A stretch of 64,000 bases of DNA. It comes from Trichinella spiralis (taxonomy: Eukaryota > Nematoda > Enoplea > Trichinellida > Trichinellidae). The translations under genes were made by a program, and so were the position numbers. Shown here piece by piece: positions 1-12,600 of the stretch. Location: contig CM012955.1 in NCBI GenBank assembly GCA_000181795.3, positions 13,361,684 to 13,425,683 on the forward strand. The letters are read 5' to 3'. The stretch's first letter is position 1, and the number at the start of each line of letters is the position of its first letter. Under the pieces are notes generated by a model. It was not told the DNA's origin. It searched no databases and saw only the letters and a program-made list of their open reading frames with translations.

Positions 1-14
1 AAAAGAACTGTAAC

Positions 15-2153
15 CTGTGAAACTAGAGGTATTCCGAGTATAAATTTTGTCAGACATAAAAAGAGGAGAATGATTTTCCTTTTTTTAAAAAATAATAGAG
101 GAAATTGGTCGCTCAACCCTTCCATCACACCATTAACGACGCAAATCTTCAAGGAGAAAAAGTTTCATATATGGCAACAGTTTTATCTTTTATACCTCTA
201 AAATTACCTGTGAATCTATGCCTAAAATGGCAATCATTAAAAAGAACAAAACACTCCAGAGTTGTGGTATGGGAAGGCGACTGACTGCTTCAGGATAAAC
301 TTGGAATATGAGCCCAACACCAGATTGAACAACATCATTTAGTGGTACTTGAAGAGTCATTGACAGGTGTCCCAAAATTGAAAATACCGCAATCCCGGCA
401 GTCATGCTGGTTCCAGCATTTATTAAGCACATGATGATAGAATCTCTAAAAGTATTAATGTTGTATTGCAATACAGGGGATGAATAACAACCTGTAAACA
501 TTGTGATTAAAGTTATTGTGACTTCCAATAGCAACAAGACTTCCAAAGCCAATACCAGACGAGTAGAATACTTGAGTTCCGGCGTCACGCCACACCTAAC
601 CATAAATTGTTATTGTATTAATAAATTACACTAAAAAATAGAAAATTAAACATTACTGTAATATCTGTTAATTTTGTTATATTTGGTGTTAGAAAAGCTT
701 TCAAGCCCATTGATGCACCAGATAATGTGACTCCACGAATAAGTAATACAATCAGCAAGATATAAGGAGCGATGGCACAGAAATAAATCACCTAAATTAT
801 AAATAATGAAATATTTGATTAAAAAAAGAAAAGAGACCCTGAATTATTTTTAAAAAGATGGTGTTAAGAAGTGATATAAATAATAGAAAAGCAAACTTAT
901 TTAACTATGTTAAATCATATTACAGAACAGTTGTTACAGTTTTTAATTATAATTTATTTATTTTTACAATAATATTTTATTCACAATGCATTTATTACAT
1001 TATTATATATTTTAAGTACTAGTCTTAATAATTCATTGCAATTATAAATAATCTGCTTCAAAGTATCAATTATACATATTCTAAATTGTTGCAAATTTTT
1101 ATTCTAAATTTTTTTTAGCTAACATATGCTTGAAATATTTCTGACATGCTGAACTTTACTTTCCGTGCTTCAGTAATTCCTTTCCAAAGAACAAAATAAG
1201 TCATTATCCATATTCCTGTTAGTATCAAAAGCAATTCCCACTGAATTATGCCAAAACTATCAATGCCATCACTGGTTTGAAGAACTCGATTGCTAAAACA
1301 CAACTGCTTACAAAAAAGTAAAGAACAATATAATTATTTATAATTAAAATGAACATAAATGTAAAGATTCTATCACTTAGCTCGACTTACAACCAAAACT
1401 GTACAACAGGCGTTTCACGATATCCAGCATTTGTAGCATTGTTAATGATAGATGATTCATTACTAAATTCAGCCATGTGACAGTGCTCATTGTTCCAATA
1501 ATGATCACATCCTAACCAAGGCAGTGAAAAATTCATTGATGAGAACATGTAAAAAATTGCCCAGCCGGCAATGACACAATAGTAAATATTGCAAATGCAC
1601 GACAGATAAATGCTTGCCATTCCAACCCCTTTAAAGAATTGTTAAGTAGTATTCTTATGATGTTATAAAAAATTTTTTTTAATATTATACCTTTAAAAAT
1701 TGGACATAGCTTCCAAATGCCAATTGATCCCTGTTGCAAATACTGCCCTAAACTTACTTCTGCCATAAATATAGGCAGTGCCAGACAAATCCAGGACGCA
1801 AAATATGGAATTAAAAATGCTCCTAAACATTATTTCATTGTAAAAATGATAGTTTTATAATTTATAAAGATTATAAAGATATATATAATTTTATAAAGTT
1901 AAAAGAGAATGATTTTCAACTTGCCACCGCCGTGCTTAAAACACAAATAAGGAAAGCGCCACACATTTCCAAGACCAATTGCATATGCTATAAGTGTCAT
2001 AAGGAAGTCGATGTTTTCTTTCCATTGTCTATCTTTAGCAGAGTTGGATGGAACTTCCGCTTTCATCTCAACTGGCGTATTTAATTCGGCAAGCTGCAAA
2101 TTTTCCATGGGATCCGGTTCTAGGGTAGTTTCATTTTCTTTCGCAATCTTCAT
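15..2153 (-). CDS. SLC6 Na+/Cl- neurotransmitter symporter, GABA-transporter type (5' part, runs off left edge)
   Basis: Eight exons join in phase: 2153-1925, 1822-1691, 1628-1391, 1292-1160, 791-657, 595-492, 445-208, 146-15 (447 codons). The product would couple Na+/Cl- gradients to uptake of a small transmitter across the plasma membrane. Seen: the TM1 signature [15 protein letters not shown] followed by GGGAFLIPY; the EL2 cysteine pair in [10 protein letters not shown] with N-glycosylation sites after it; [54 protein letters not shown]1 has Gly where monoamine carriers have Asp, and NVYRDSII plus TM1 closely follow vertebrate GAT1, so a GABA/amino-acid class (snf-11-like) is favoured over monoamine; exact substrate is inference. 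About TM1-TM9 of 12 are present; the last ~150 residues lie left of the window. Intron 1 needs a GC-AG splice to keep the family GGG; intron 6 is 46 bp. The start is the first ATG before the conserved core. Confidence 0.93.
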
Positions 2154-4129
2154 TCTTCAAACAATCAAATAATTTAAAAGTAAAAGTAACACTAATATAA
2201 ATAATTTAATAATAAATATCTTGAAAATTCATTTGTGTTTTTTAAAGCAATTTACAGACTTCAAACAGTAAAGAAGGTTGGCAAAATAACGACTGATTGC
2301 CATTTCCTCTACAATGTGTCATATTTGAATGTCATGAAGATGAGTGTAGTATATGATTCATTCTAAACTGACGTTCACCTAATTAATTCTATTGTTACAG
2401 TAATTGTTACAACTTATAACTAATAAGGTTGAATATTTTGCATGATTTTTAAATATATGCTAAATATTACAAACATTTAGTAAAAATTATATATACAAGT
2501 GTATATATAACATACACATATTTATGTGATTGTATATTTATTTATTTATATCTGCATATCTGTAGGGTTATTTAACTGGTAGAAGATGGAAATTTTTTCC
2601 GCATTTTTCTTCAAAATGTTATCATGAGAAAATGATTTTAATTTTATATACAGGAAATTTGCTTTGAAATAAAGCAACATGAAATATTCCGTATATTCAC
2701 TGTACAGATTATGTGTTTTATTTATAAAACATAGCACAACACTGATGTAAAATTTTTTTATCAAAGTATATTTTAAAACACAATTTACTGGGATTTCATG
2801 AGTGCAAGTTTCGGATTCAGAACAGTAATAATATAAAGCAAGCATCATCTTTCACTGGTTGATTTTGAAAATTTACGACACATTGAAGACAATGTAGTGG
2901 AAATTCGGTCGTTATATTTCAAAATCAAAACCAATCGCAGATATTTCTTGCTTTTTGATATTTCCGTTCTGAATGTAGCATATTTTTATAAACTGTCAGT
3001 AATATGTATATTATTTGCAACAATTTCATAAGAATTTAATATTTTATAAAGGGTTTAGAATTTATTTTTAAAAGAAAATTGCATTTTTGCAAACTAAATG
3101 GAAATACTTACCTTGTAACAAATTGTGGCAAAATCTACTGCTTGAACTTGCGAAAATAAACAATGCATTAACAGAGAGTGTCTTAATCAAATCATGTGAT
3201 CACTGTTGTTGCAAATAAAACATGCAATAGATTAGTTTTTATAAGATTACAGATAAAGCATGCGTAAAATTAAAGAATTTTAATATTTTTTTCAAATAAA
3301 ATAAAACAAAATTACTGTAAGATTTTTTATAGATCAAAAAATTTAGGTATGAAATGAAAGTCTGTTGAACGATTCAGCGAACAATATTTTAATGTAGCAT
3401 TTCATTGATAATTAAAATTAAAAATAGCTTAACTAGTTTTCAAATTCAAAAAAGAGAAAAAGCATGTGAATTTGATTATGTAATCCTTGTGATGCTGTGT
3501 CTGGTGCAACTTGGAAAAAGGCAAAATGGAATGCACTAGCCGTGTAACCAGATTTTATCTATTTTAATTACAGTTAGAGCAGAGAATTATATATTAATCA
3601 AATTATATTTCTGACAACTTAAATAACATAAATAGCACAGCAATCAAAAATAATTATTAAAAATATGCTGATGAACAGTTTATGAATAACTCAAAGGGTT
3701 TAAAAGTAAATTATAGTAAATTTATTCTGCACATAAAATGATGCAAACGAAGAAGCATTTGCGCATCAAGTGCATACTTTGTCCTTGTCAAATGCAAAGT
3801 TCAAAGTTCTGAATAGAGAAAATAAGTAAATTATTCTGCTTGTCAATACAATAAGCTGTTTACCATATGATTCATATGATAGCTATGATATTAAATGCTG
3901 CTTTAACTGTTAAAACATGCAAGTTGAGTTTTTTATGCAATTTACATTGCAAACTGATTCAGATCCCAGTCTTGAAATGTGAAAATACCAGATTTAAAAA
4001 GCAATTTCTTTATTAAAAATTTTTATTACTGTAGTTGTAAACAGTGTTCATATTTTGAATATAATACACGTTTACATCAAAGCAAGAATACATGGAGTCT
4101 GAACAAACATGGAATTCAATTTCGGGTAT
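2154..4129. other. Intergenic, with possible 5'UTR exon of the SLC6 gene
   Basis: No conserved coding sequence seen. On the minus strand a consensus donor (ACAAG then GTAAGT) sits at 3112/3111, about 1 kb upstream of the SLC6 ATG. It could end a 5' untranslated exon spliced to an AG just before the ATG at 2153. The open frame at 2546-2848 shows no family motif and is treated as chance. Confidence 0.3.
4009..4014 (-). terminator. AATAAA polyadenylation signal for the peptide gene
   Basis: The minus strand reads AATAAA 115 nt downstream of the stop codon of the small secreted-peptide gene at 4130-4464. In such AT-rich DNA the hexamer is common, so this is only supportive. Confidence 0.3.
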
Positions 4130-4464
4130 TCACATATGCAGTAAACGAAATGGAAAAACAAGAGGCTGCTCGTACGTTGTTTGTCTTTGAAATACAGATC
4201 CAATAGGCAGTGGAAATACTGGCAATCGTATTCTTTGTTGTGAATTTTTAAAAATTGGATAAGCATTTCGCTTAAAAATGCTGTCTATTCTTGCTTTGAT
4301 GTTAGCTGAAATGCAATTAAACAAACAATCGGCATAATTGTTCGAAAAAGTGGAATAAAATTTGAAATCTGCATCAAACCTTCTCCATTTTTTACAATTT
4401 GAAAAGAAACAACATGCGTGAAAAGTAAAAAAATCAGAAATAAATGAATAGTTGAAATGTGCAT
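4130..4464 (-). CDS. Candidate secreted peptide (neuropeptide-like) precursor, two exons, 86 aa
   Basis: Exon 1 (4464-4380) starts at ATG and encodes a clear signal peptide: a short N-terminus, then a hydrophobic core LFLIFLLF, then THVVS-F as a likely cleavage site. A 74-bp intron (4379-4306, GTTTGA to TTTCAG) joins in phase 1 to exon 2 (4305-4130, stop TGA). The mature part has a dibasic KR (residues 40-41) and single Arg sites after NSQQ and VFQ. Cutting there would free NAYPIFKNSQQR, IRLPVFPLPIGSVFQR and QTTYEQPLVFPFRLLHM. The last two share a Val-Phe-Pro core, and the last would begin with Gln, able to cyclise. I recognise no family. Exon 2's frame is also open upstream through the intron, giving an alternative 131-codon unspliced frame without a signal peptide. 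Function is inference; no transcript evidence. Confidence 0.45.
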
Positions 4465-6081
4465 GACCGCTGACAATGCTTGCAAAGTCTATGAATGGTG
4501 ACTGTATTTTTCTCCTTATCAACATTTATTTCATTTGGCCAATTATAACTTTAGTCAATGGAGACGACGGATATCATCTCGACCTAGAAGTGGGCACTTC
4601 TGAATTTGACAACAATGCTAGCATTTCGATTATTGCATCTTTTCAATATTAATATCATTTTGGCCGCTTCAGCAAAAAGTAGCATACAAAATTATGTTAG
4701 CTTTTTCATTTTGATAAACAAAAAAGTTCAAAGTAAAAAATATTTTTCATTTACAAACAGACTACTTTTACTGCACGCGATGCTTCTGCAATTTGCAAAT
4801 AATTTTCATTCATTAATTTACAAAAGCTGTCAATTATTATTTAGCATTGCATATAAAATAAGTTGCAATGTTTGTGTCTGATTTTAGCTGGAAAAGCAGA
4901 CAGCAAAAAAATGCATGTACTAATAATTAGATGTTTCCGTTTTGCACAATTCAATTGACTCTCTTTTGACAATACTCATTTATCCTTCGTTGATTTTCTG
5001 TATTGCTTATAAAGTAGCAACGTATCGATCAAAAAATCATTATTACTTCAACAAATTGTAAATATGCAAATGAAATAATGCTTTGTATACGCAAGTTGAT
5101 GTATTTTGAAGCTGAAAATAAACGTAAAATAACCAAAAGCATAATATCGCAGTGCAAATATTATATTACGCAGCTTACTCTATTCTGCAAAAGTCGAGTG
5201 CCTGGGGGCAACATTGTTAAACTAGATATTAAGCAATCCAGTTCTTGTTTGTCTGCTTGCTCAACGTATCTTTTCAATTAATGTGAATTATAAAAATTTT
5301 CGTTTAGAAAATGGCAAATTTTTAGGAATAAATATGACAGTTCTAGCATTGCCTGTGGAAACAATCAGCTCCATTTTTCAAGATAACATAAAAAGAAAGT
5401 GTAGTAAATTAATAGCAGCACCACTTTTCACTAAAATACCTTAATCGCATTCATTTAAAACAAGATACAGTAAGATTTTATGGTAGTGAAAGAAAAAGAA
5501 AAAAAAATCAAGAAACCTATACTTGTAAAAATACATACGCACGCATTTATTTATTTATTTGTTTCAAAAAGCTGCATCAGTTTTTTTTTTTGAAAAAATG
5601 TAACATTTATTTAAACACTGTAAATTTAATTTGTTATTTTATTTTAATTTCAAAGTAAAATTCATTTGCATTGCAAATATGGAAATTCACTGTTGGCAGC
5701 ATCATCTGCACTTTAATAGAAAGATGAATTTTAATCAAACGTTGTAAAATGAAAAAATATTTATTTATACAAATGATCTGTTCAAATATTTCTATTTTAC
5801 ATTTTTAATACTGAACAAACCACGTCGGATCGAAGGACAGATAATATTAATATAAGAATAGAATAAAAAAAGAAAACAAAACAAAAGCACATTATTTGTG
5901 CTGTGCATGAAGAAGGTTGTTGTACGTATGCAAGCTGTATAAGCAATAGAGATATTGTTTTGTTTCTCTTTTGATCATGCAAATGGCAGAATGAACCTGT
6001 ATGGATAGTCTAAAATAAGATTCACATTTTTAATATTTGAATATAGAGTAGAGAAGTTTTATCAATAATTACTTTCAATTA
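4465..6081. other. Intergenic, no gene recognised
   Basis: AT-rich spacer between the peptide gene model and the Di-Ras gene. Short open frames on both strands (for example 4606-4881 plus and 5797-5982 minus) are low-complexity or hydrophobic and show no motif or splice context I can defend. The 3' UTR of the Di-Ras gene should occupy the right end. Confidence 0.5.
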
Positions 6082-6678
6082 TTAACTAAGTCGACAACAG
6101 CAACGTTTTGCTGTTGGTTGTGATACTGCGTTGACATCCATAGTTAGTGAAAGACGACGTTGTTTTTCCATTGTAAGCAACTCTTGAAACAGTTCTTTGA
6201 TATTATAATTGTTTTTTGCAGACGTTTCAATGTAACCACATTTCCAAGTTGCGGCAAGACGTACACCTGATTCTGTAGGTACTTCTCGATGATGACTTTC
6301 ATCCACTTTATTACCAACAACCATCACTGGAAGTTCAGCAATATCTTCTGGTCGTACATCTTTGATCATGTCATAAATTTGAGTCAGCTCTTGAAATGAC
6401 TGTTGGCTTGTAATTGCATAAACCAAAATGAAAGCATTGCCTTTGGAAATGGACAGCCGCTGCATTGCTGGAAATTGGTGACTTCCTGTGCTATCAGTGA
6501 TATGCAATGTGCAGACATTGTTCTTATTGCAACTAATAACTTGTCTGTAAGTATCTTCTATTGTGGGAATGTAGCTGTCACAAAAGGTGCCATTTACGAA
6601 GCGTAAAATGATCGAACTTTTGCCGACACCACCGGCACCAAACACAGCTACTCTATAGTCATTGCTTTGTTCTGGCAT
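6082..6678 (-). CDS. drn-1: Di-Ras family small GTPase (DRN-1-like)
   Basis: A single uninterrupted frame of 198 residues. Start chosen at the ATG giving [10 protein letters not shown], the same N-terminus as animal Di-Ras proteins; the frame is open four codons further only through TTG/GTG. All G boxes are visible: P-loop GAGGVGKSS, switch [11 protein letters not shown], switch [18 protein letters not shown] (the Di-Ras form, which lacks the Ras catalytic Gln at the usual place), NKVD, and ETSAK. The C-terminus is basic/Cys-rich and ends CCCRLS, a CaaX-type prenylation signal (CRLS). Di-Ras proteins are membrane-tethered, mostly neuronal, GTP-loaded regulators; C. elegans DRN-1 acts in neuronal signalling. 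Vertebrate DIRAS coding regions are also single-exon, so absence of introns need not mean a retrocopy, though every other conserved gene here has many introns. Confidence 0.95.
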   Translation of the reverse strand: MPEQSNDYRVAVFGAGGVGKSSIILRFVNGTFCDSYIPTIEDTYRQVISCNKNNVCTLHITDSTGSHQFPAMQRLSISKGNAFILVYAITSQQSFQELTQIYDMIKDVRPEDIAELPVMVVGNKVDESHHREVPTESGVRLAATWKCGYIETSAKNNYNIKELFQELLTMEKQRRLSLTMDVNAVSQPTAKRCCCRLS

Positions 6679-9600
6679 ATCATTCACCAAAATACTGAGT
6701 CAGCTATTGAATGATTAAGCGAATATTTTCAAATATATTATGCTTGTCTATAAAATAAAAAATAAAAAATTTTAATTCATACGTGTTAAAATGCTATGAT
6801 TGGCTTTTTTTGTTGCGCAGAATTTAGTTCAGTTCAGTTCAGTAGACAGACAAGTAATGAATATTATGAACGTCAGCTTTGAGCAAATTGATCGAAAATG
6901 CATGAACATTGGTTAATCTAAACGGAAACTATTTTCAAGAACTTTCAGGCAATTTCTGTCAAGTGGCTAAGGTTGAAGTAGGACTCGAAAAAGGCAGCAA
7001 TATAGAAAAAACTGTAATGAATGTGGATAAATGTAGAGTTTCAGCAGTCGCTTTTTGAATTCGAACACAATCAAATTCAAGAGCAGCGCGATTTAAGATG
7101 ACTGAAGTGAAATGCTAATCAACCGAGGAGAGACTTAAGCAGTCGACACGGATCAATCCCGCCCGGGCAATGCAGTGGTGAAAAGTGAAAAGCTTGCAAT
7201 TGCAAAATCATTCACTTTCTCTGCTGGAACAAATTTTGGTAACGCTCAAAGCCCATCACAAACCGACCTAACACTACTTGCCATTAATTCGCATAAATTA
7301 CTTCTTCCTCATAATACAGATGCTGTTTTTCAAATCTAGCTAAAATAAAAATATCTGAAAGTAATTTTGAAAGCTTTTACAATAACAAACAGTAATTTTA
7401 TATATTTGTTGAGAGTTTGATATGAACTTTGTAGAAAAATCATTTTACAATGCCTAAATACATTATTATAACAAGATTTTAAAATAAAATGTGTCATAGT
7501 GATTTGATAAAGCTTCTTCTAACATATGGATGTATTAAAGCATGGAATGCTTAACTGTTGAAATGAAAAATCTTTGGTCTGTTGCTATCCTGGCATTTCA
7601 GATATTTTGTAATAGATGATTTTTATGTTTGAAAAAGTCTAAAAGTAAAAATAAAATATATATTAACCCTAAACTTTGAATCAACTTGTTCACTTTTCCT
7701 ACTATGAAACATAAGAAAATTAACATACTGAGATTCATTGAAAATCTTAAAAATATGCATCATATAATGCACGTTCACTTTATATCTATATCAGAAATTT
7801 GAGAACATTTTAAAAAGAATAAAGTTGAAAAATAATTTTTTTTTCTTACTTTTTACAGATTATACATTAAAATTTTACGGGAATAAAATATTCACTTGAC
7901 TTACCGCAAACAGCTATATTTGCAAAACAATGAAGTTGGAAGAATATTGTCAAAAGTATCTAATATATGTATATATAATGCGAAAACTATCCATTTTATT
8001 TATATACTGATGTTTGGACTTCTCTATCAATGATACGCGATTAAAGCATTTTGAAGTCAATTGCATCACCGACGTTTAATTTGAAAGCTTTTAACGTTTT
8101 TCAATAATAAAAAAACAAGAATAATAGCAGCAGTAAAGCGCACGTTCGTGAGTTTAATTTTTTAGATGACATCCAACTATTGAGTCATTTGTCACTGTAA
8201 TTACTTTATTAGTAAATAACTTTTTAATTTTTTCCTTTTACTTCAATCGTGAAAGTCAAGAAAAAAGAATAAAATTGCAGCTAATAATATGAATGATTGA
8301 AATATCTATTTCTGCTTTTAAATATATTAGAATTGTAATAATTTTGAAAAATAAGAAACAAATTTAAAAATAATTTTTTCAATTTCACTTCATAAAAATT
8401 TTCAGACATTTCAGACTCCCAAATAAAATTTTTTAACATTTAATGTTACAATCGAAAATGTTTATAGTAAGCAGGAAAATGAGCAACAACAATCAAAAAG
8501 AGTCGAAACAGTTGCTTGGAATATAGAGTGAAGCATTTCAGTAAATTTATTTAAATTTTACAAAGAATTAACTATTAATATTAATTATGCTAATATTATG
8601 TGGGATTGGCAATTTGCCTATCGGGCAATCTATATTAAATGAGAACAACAACAGTTGTCGTGTCTGAATTTGACACCTGCTAGCGAAGTGCAAGCAGAGG
8701 GGATAAATTCAATGTAAAAATAAAATTTGATTTTCGATGCAAAGTTAAATTCATTTTCAGAAGCTTAATTATTTCAGGCACCAACTCATCGAAGGCTAAA
8801 TTTAAGTAAATTAAAAGCTCATGAACATTTTGTACATGTAAATTAATGCCAAATTAATACACTCATCATTCGACCTAGCTGCGTAAAAACTAACGCAATA
8901 TATATATATGTACATTTTTGTTGACACTGTCTATTTGAACTTACAACAAAATTATTGTTGAAAATAATTAGCATTTTCAATGATTACTAAATGAACTTTA
9001 AAATTTTCAAAAGTCGAACAGTGGAAAACCAAAAGTATAATATTATAAAGTGCCATTGAGTATAATATAAAATATGAAAAAATGCATCTTTGCGTTTTAC
9101 GTATTTTCAATATTATTCATAAGTATGACAATGCAAAATTCTGTTGGGCTTCATTTCTGGCTGCAAATTTTATCACTCTGACATGCTGTCACACAATGAT
9201 TGACTAAATAGCTTATTTTTTTTCCTATCGTGACGCAAGTTTTATAATTACAATGTCATTTTGCATTGTTAATTTTTAATGAAAAGCGTTAATGAAGAAA
9301 GAGTATTCTTTTCGAATAAATTCACTAATATGCAAATAATAATAGATAACAGTGAAAGGGTCACATAGAAATTTGCCCATTTCGAGAATAAGTGCGGAAC
9401 CTGAGCATCGGACCATGCAGATGAGGGTATGATTCATTGCATTTGGTAAGTGTTTTTCTCATTTCTTTTTATTTGTGCATGTAGCATTGGAATGCCGCAA
9501 AAAAATAAATTAACATAATTTCAATTATTGACCATAATTATGATATTGCAATATTGAAAGTAAAATGAGGATAATAAGAATAATAGTAATAAGTAGTAAG

Positions 9601-12600
9601 TAGATGAGAAACCAAAATTCTTATTTCAACATGCAATGATATATTAAATTAATTTAAATATCTATTTGAAATATTTATGATTCGAAAAGTTTTAAATTGA
9701 ATATTTATTCCCACTTCTATTGAATTAGAGGTCACGAGATGATCAAAGTTCAGTAATAAATCAATTTTAGCAAAGAAAGTCGACATTTCCATACAATAGG
9801 ACTGTTTCAAATGAATATAAATTTTCAAAAAATTCAAAGCAGACCAACGCGATCCAGAAATGCATTCATAAAATTTGAATTATATATTACTATAGCAATT
9901 TTGCCAGTAGTTGATTATGAATGGCTTTTTAATTTCGCTCGAAAGTCATTTGAAAAACAATATGTCAAGTTCATTTTAATAATTTTGAAGATTGCAAAAA
10001 GCTTTTTTTTTGCTTTCAGTTAATTCAATTTTTATTTTCACAATACACACAGACGCGGAGAAGCAGAATTGAAATTCAATATTTGTGGACTTTCAAAGAA
10101 AATTGAAATCAGATCGCTTCATCTTATCAAATTAAATTGCAAAAAAATATCTATTATGGCTTCGAAATGATTCATATGATGGCTTAATTTTCTTTTTTTC
10201 AAAATATCATTGAGAAAACATAGAAAATTAAAGAAATAATTTAAAATAAAATTACTTCTCTAAATCTACTTTTGATATGGTTATTCATGTGTTCAAAAAA
10301 TAAGACCATGACACAAGTGCTTCATCAATTAATAATAATTGTCTGCTTAATTTACAATTTGATTTTGTTATGAATGTTGACATCATTCTATTATCACTTT
10401 ACAACTGAGTAGTGGGTGATTAACAAAAGCTACTTGACAAATTTTAAACAACAGCACAGAGTATTTTACTTTAATGATTTTTTATTAAACAAAAAAGCAA
10501 ACATTTTTTAACATTACTAACTTAACAAAAAATATATATTTGTTGCTAAGTATTAAAATTTTATGATATTTGAACTGTGAAAAACACTGATATGGTGATT
10601 TTTATTTTTCTTGTTCATTTGCGCAGAAAAATATTCCAGTACAGTCGGACGTTTTAATAGCCAGTGAGTAAGACATTAAGAATCCATGTGATAATGCAAC
10701 TTTTAATAATCTGCTTTTTCTTCGATAGCAATGATGCATATGGAAAATGTTGTAATTTATTGTTTGTAAAAGTTCAATATTTATCCCTACTCTCTAATTC
10801 ACTTTTGTGGCTTTACTTATGCTTTATTATATTTGAGACAATTTGTAATAATAAGTAATTAACAGTTAATTATGAATTGAATTTGTAACTTACAATAACA
10901 TTCCAAATAAATATTTGTTGATGAGAATTATTTGAAAAATAAATATAATAATTGTTCAATGGTAGTAAAATAAGTAATGAATACTGAACTTGAAAATCAA
11001 AATTCATTTCACCAATATGAATAATACATTAAAAACATAAAATTATAATGAATTATTAAGTAAAAATAAAGTAAAGAAATTTTTTTATTTATGCTGCAGT
11101 ATTTCTTTTTTGATATTGAATTAAAATATTGACTTTTGAATTCAATCAATAAAATAAAAGCGAATATGCATACAGAAAGAATTGAACGGTCATAACAAAT
11201 ATTGTTTATTATGCAATTTTATATTTAAATTCATAAGCATGTAATATTTTATATTCATTTTTTATAGTACATTAATAATTGCAAATTAAACGGTAAGCTA
11301 AATTATATGATAAACATTACAATATACCTTACTTCTAATCTGCATTAAAATGAATATTTACATTTGTATAAGCTTTTAGTTTTAATGTGCCATTTTAACA
11401 TAATCAATATGTTCAATGGGAAAGTTTGCAAAATTTGAAACAGCATGAACATTACATTACGTTAGTATTGATGTAACCACTAGAACACATGGACATGTTT
11501 TGAAATAGAATTGTAACGTGAAAAATGAATCATACAATTTCAATTGAATTTTCATTGATATAGATAAAAAATGTCTTTTGCAATATAGTAAATACAATTA
11601 AGCAATTAGTTTTCAGTGCGTTACCATGTAAATTGATAAATCTTAAGATTTCACCTATCAACATGTGATTTCAAATTGAATTGAATATCAACAATTGAAA
11701 TAACATATTGTATCATATCATATCACATGCAGACATTTATGCAGACAAATTATTATTACTATTGGCATGTTTATTCCATGTTTCATTTTTCTATCTATCA
11801 TGCTAATTGAATATTTCGATTTTTATCAATACATACTGCATCAATATATTTTATAAATTTTTATAATTGATATTTTGAACAATCATGTCACGCTAGGAAA
11901 AAAGTTAAATACTGAAATGTTTAATATTAAAAATCAATGTGTTTAATCATATTAAAAAAAGTTACTTCCTTATTATTTATTTCTATTTAGAAAAATTATT
12001 TTATCAATTAAAACAGCTTTATGCTTTCTAAACAACAATGCAATGACTTTATTTAATTTAAACTGATATGAAAATCGATTATAAAGCATTTTAAAATGTC
12101 CTACTAACTGGACTTCTAACGCTGATTATCATAAAATTTCAAAAGGTGAGAAATAAATATATATTAAACGACTTTTAATCATTTTTTGGGACTTTACAAA
12201 ATAAAAAATGTTTCATCAATCGGCACTTTTATGTAAAATAAAAAGTCAATTTCGATTTGAGAGAAATGTCAACAACGTTAATGGAAAGTATGTAAACGGG
12301 AAGAAGAAAGTTAGCTTCTAACTCAGCTAATCATTTATTTACAAGCCAATCAGTTTTAATGGAATAATGTAATTTTAAGTAAAAAATTATTTACAATTCA
12401 TTTTTATAATGTGCTGCTACTTTACACTCAATAATTTTTGACAACTTAAAGTAAAATTCTCAGGCTTAATGTAATAAAATGAAATATAATATATAATATA
12501 TAATATATAATATAATATATATAATATAATATAATATAATATATCTATAATATAATATAATATAATATAATATAATATAATATAATATAATATAATATAA

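Noticed and set aside
9388-9446. Short GC-richer stretch ending in TTTG/GTAAGTG, faintly like latrophilin exon 1
   Set aside because: The ATG frame meets a stop before the donor and no acceptor partner is identifiable.
10636-10648. TACAGTCGGAC resembling the MITE end
   Set aside because: Only about 10 bases match, with no second terminus or internal similarity.
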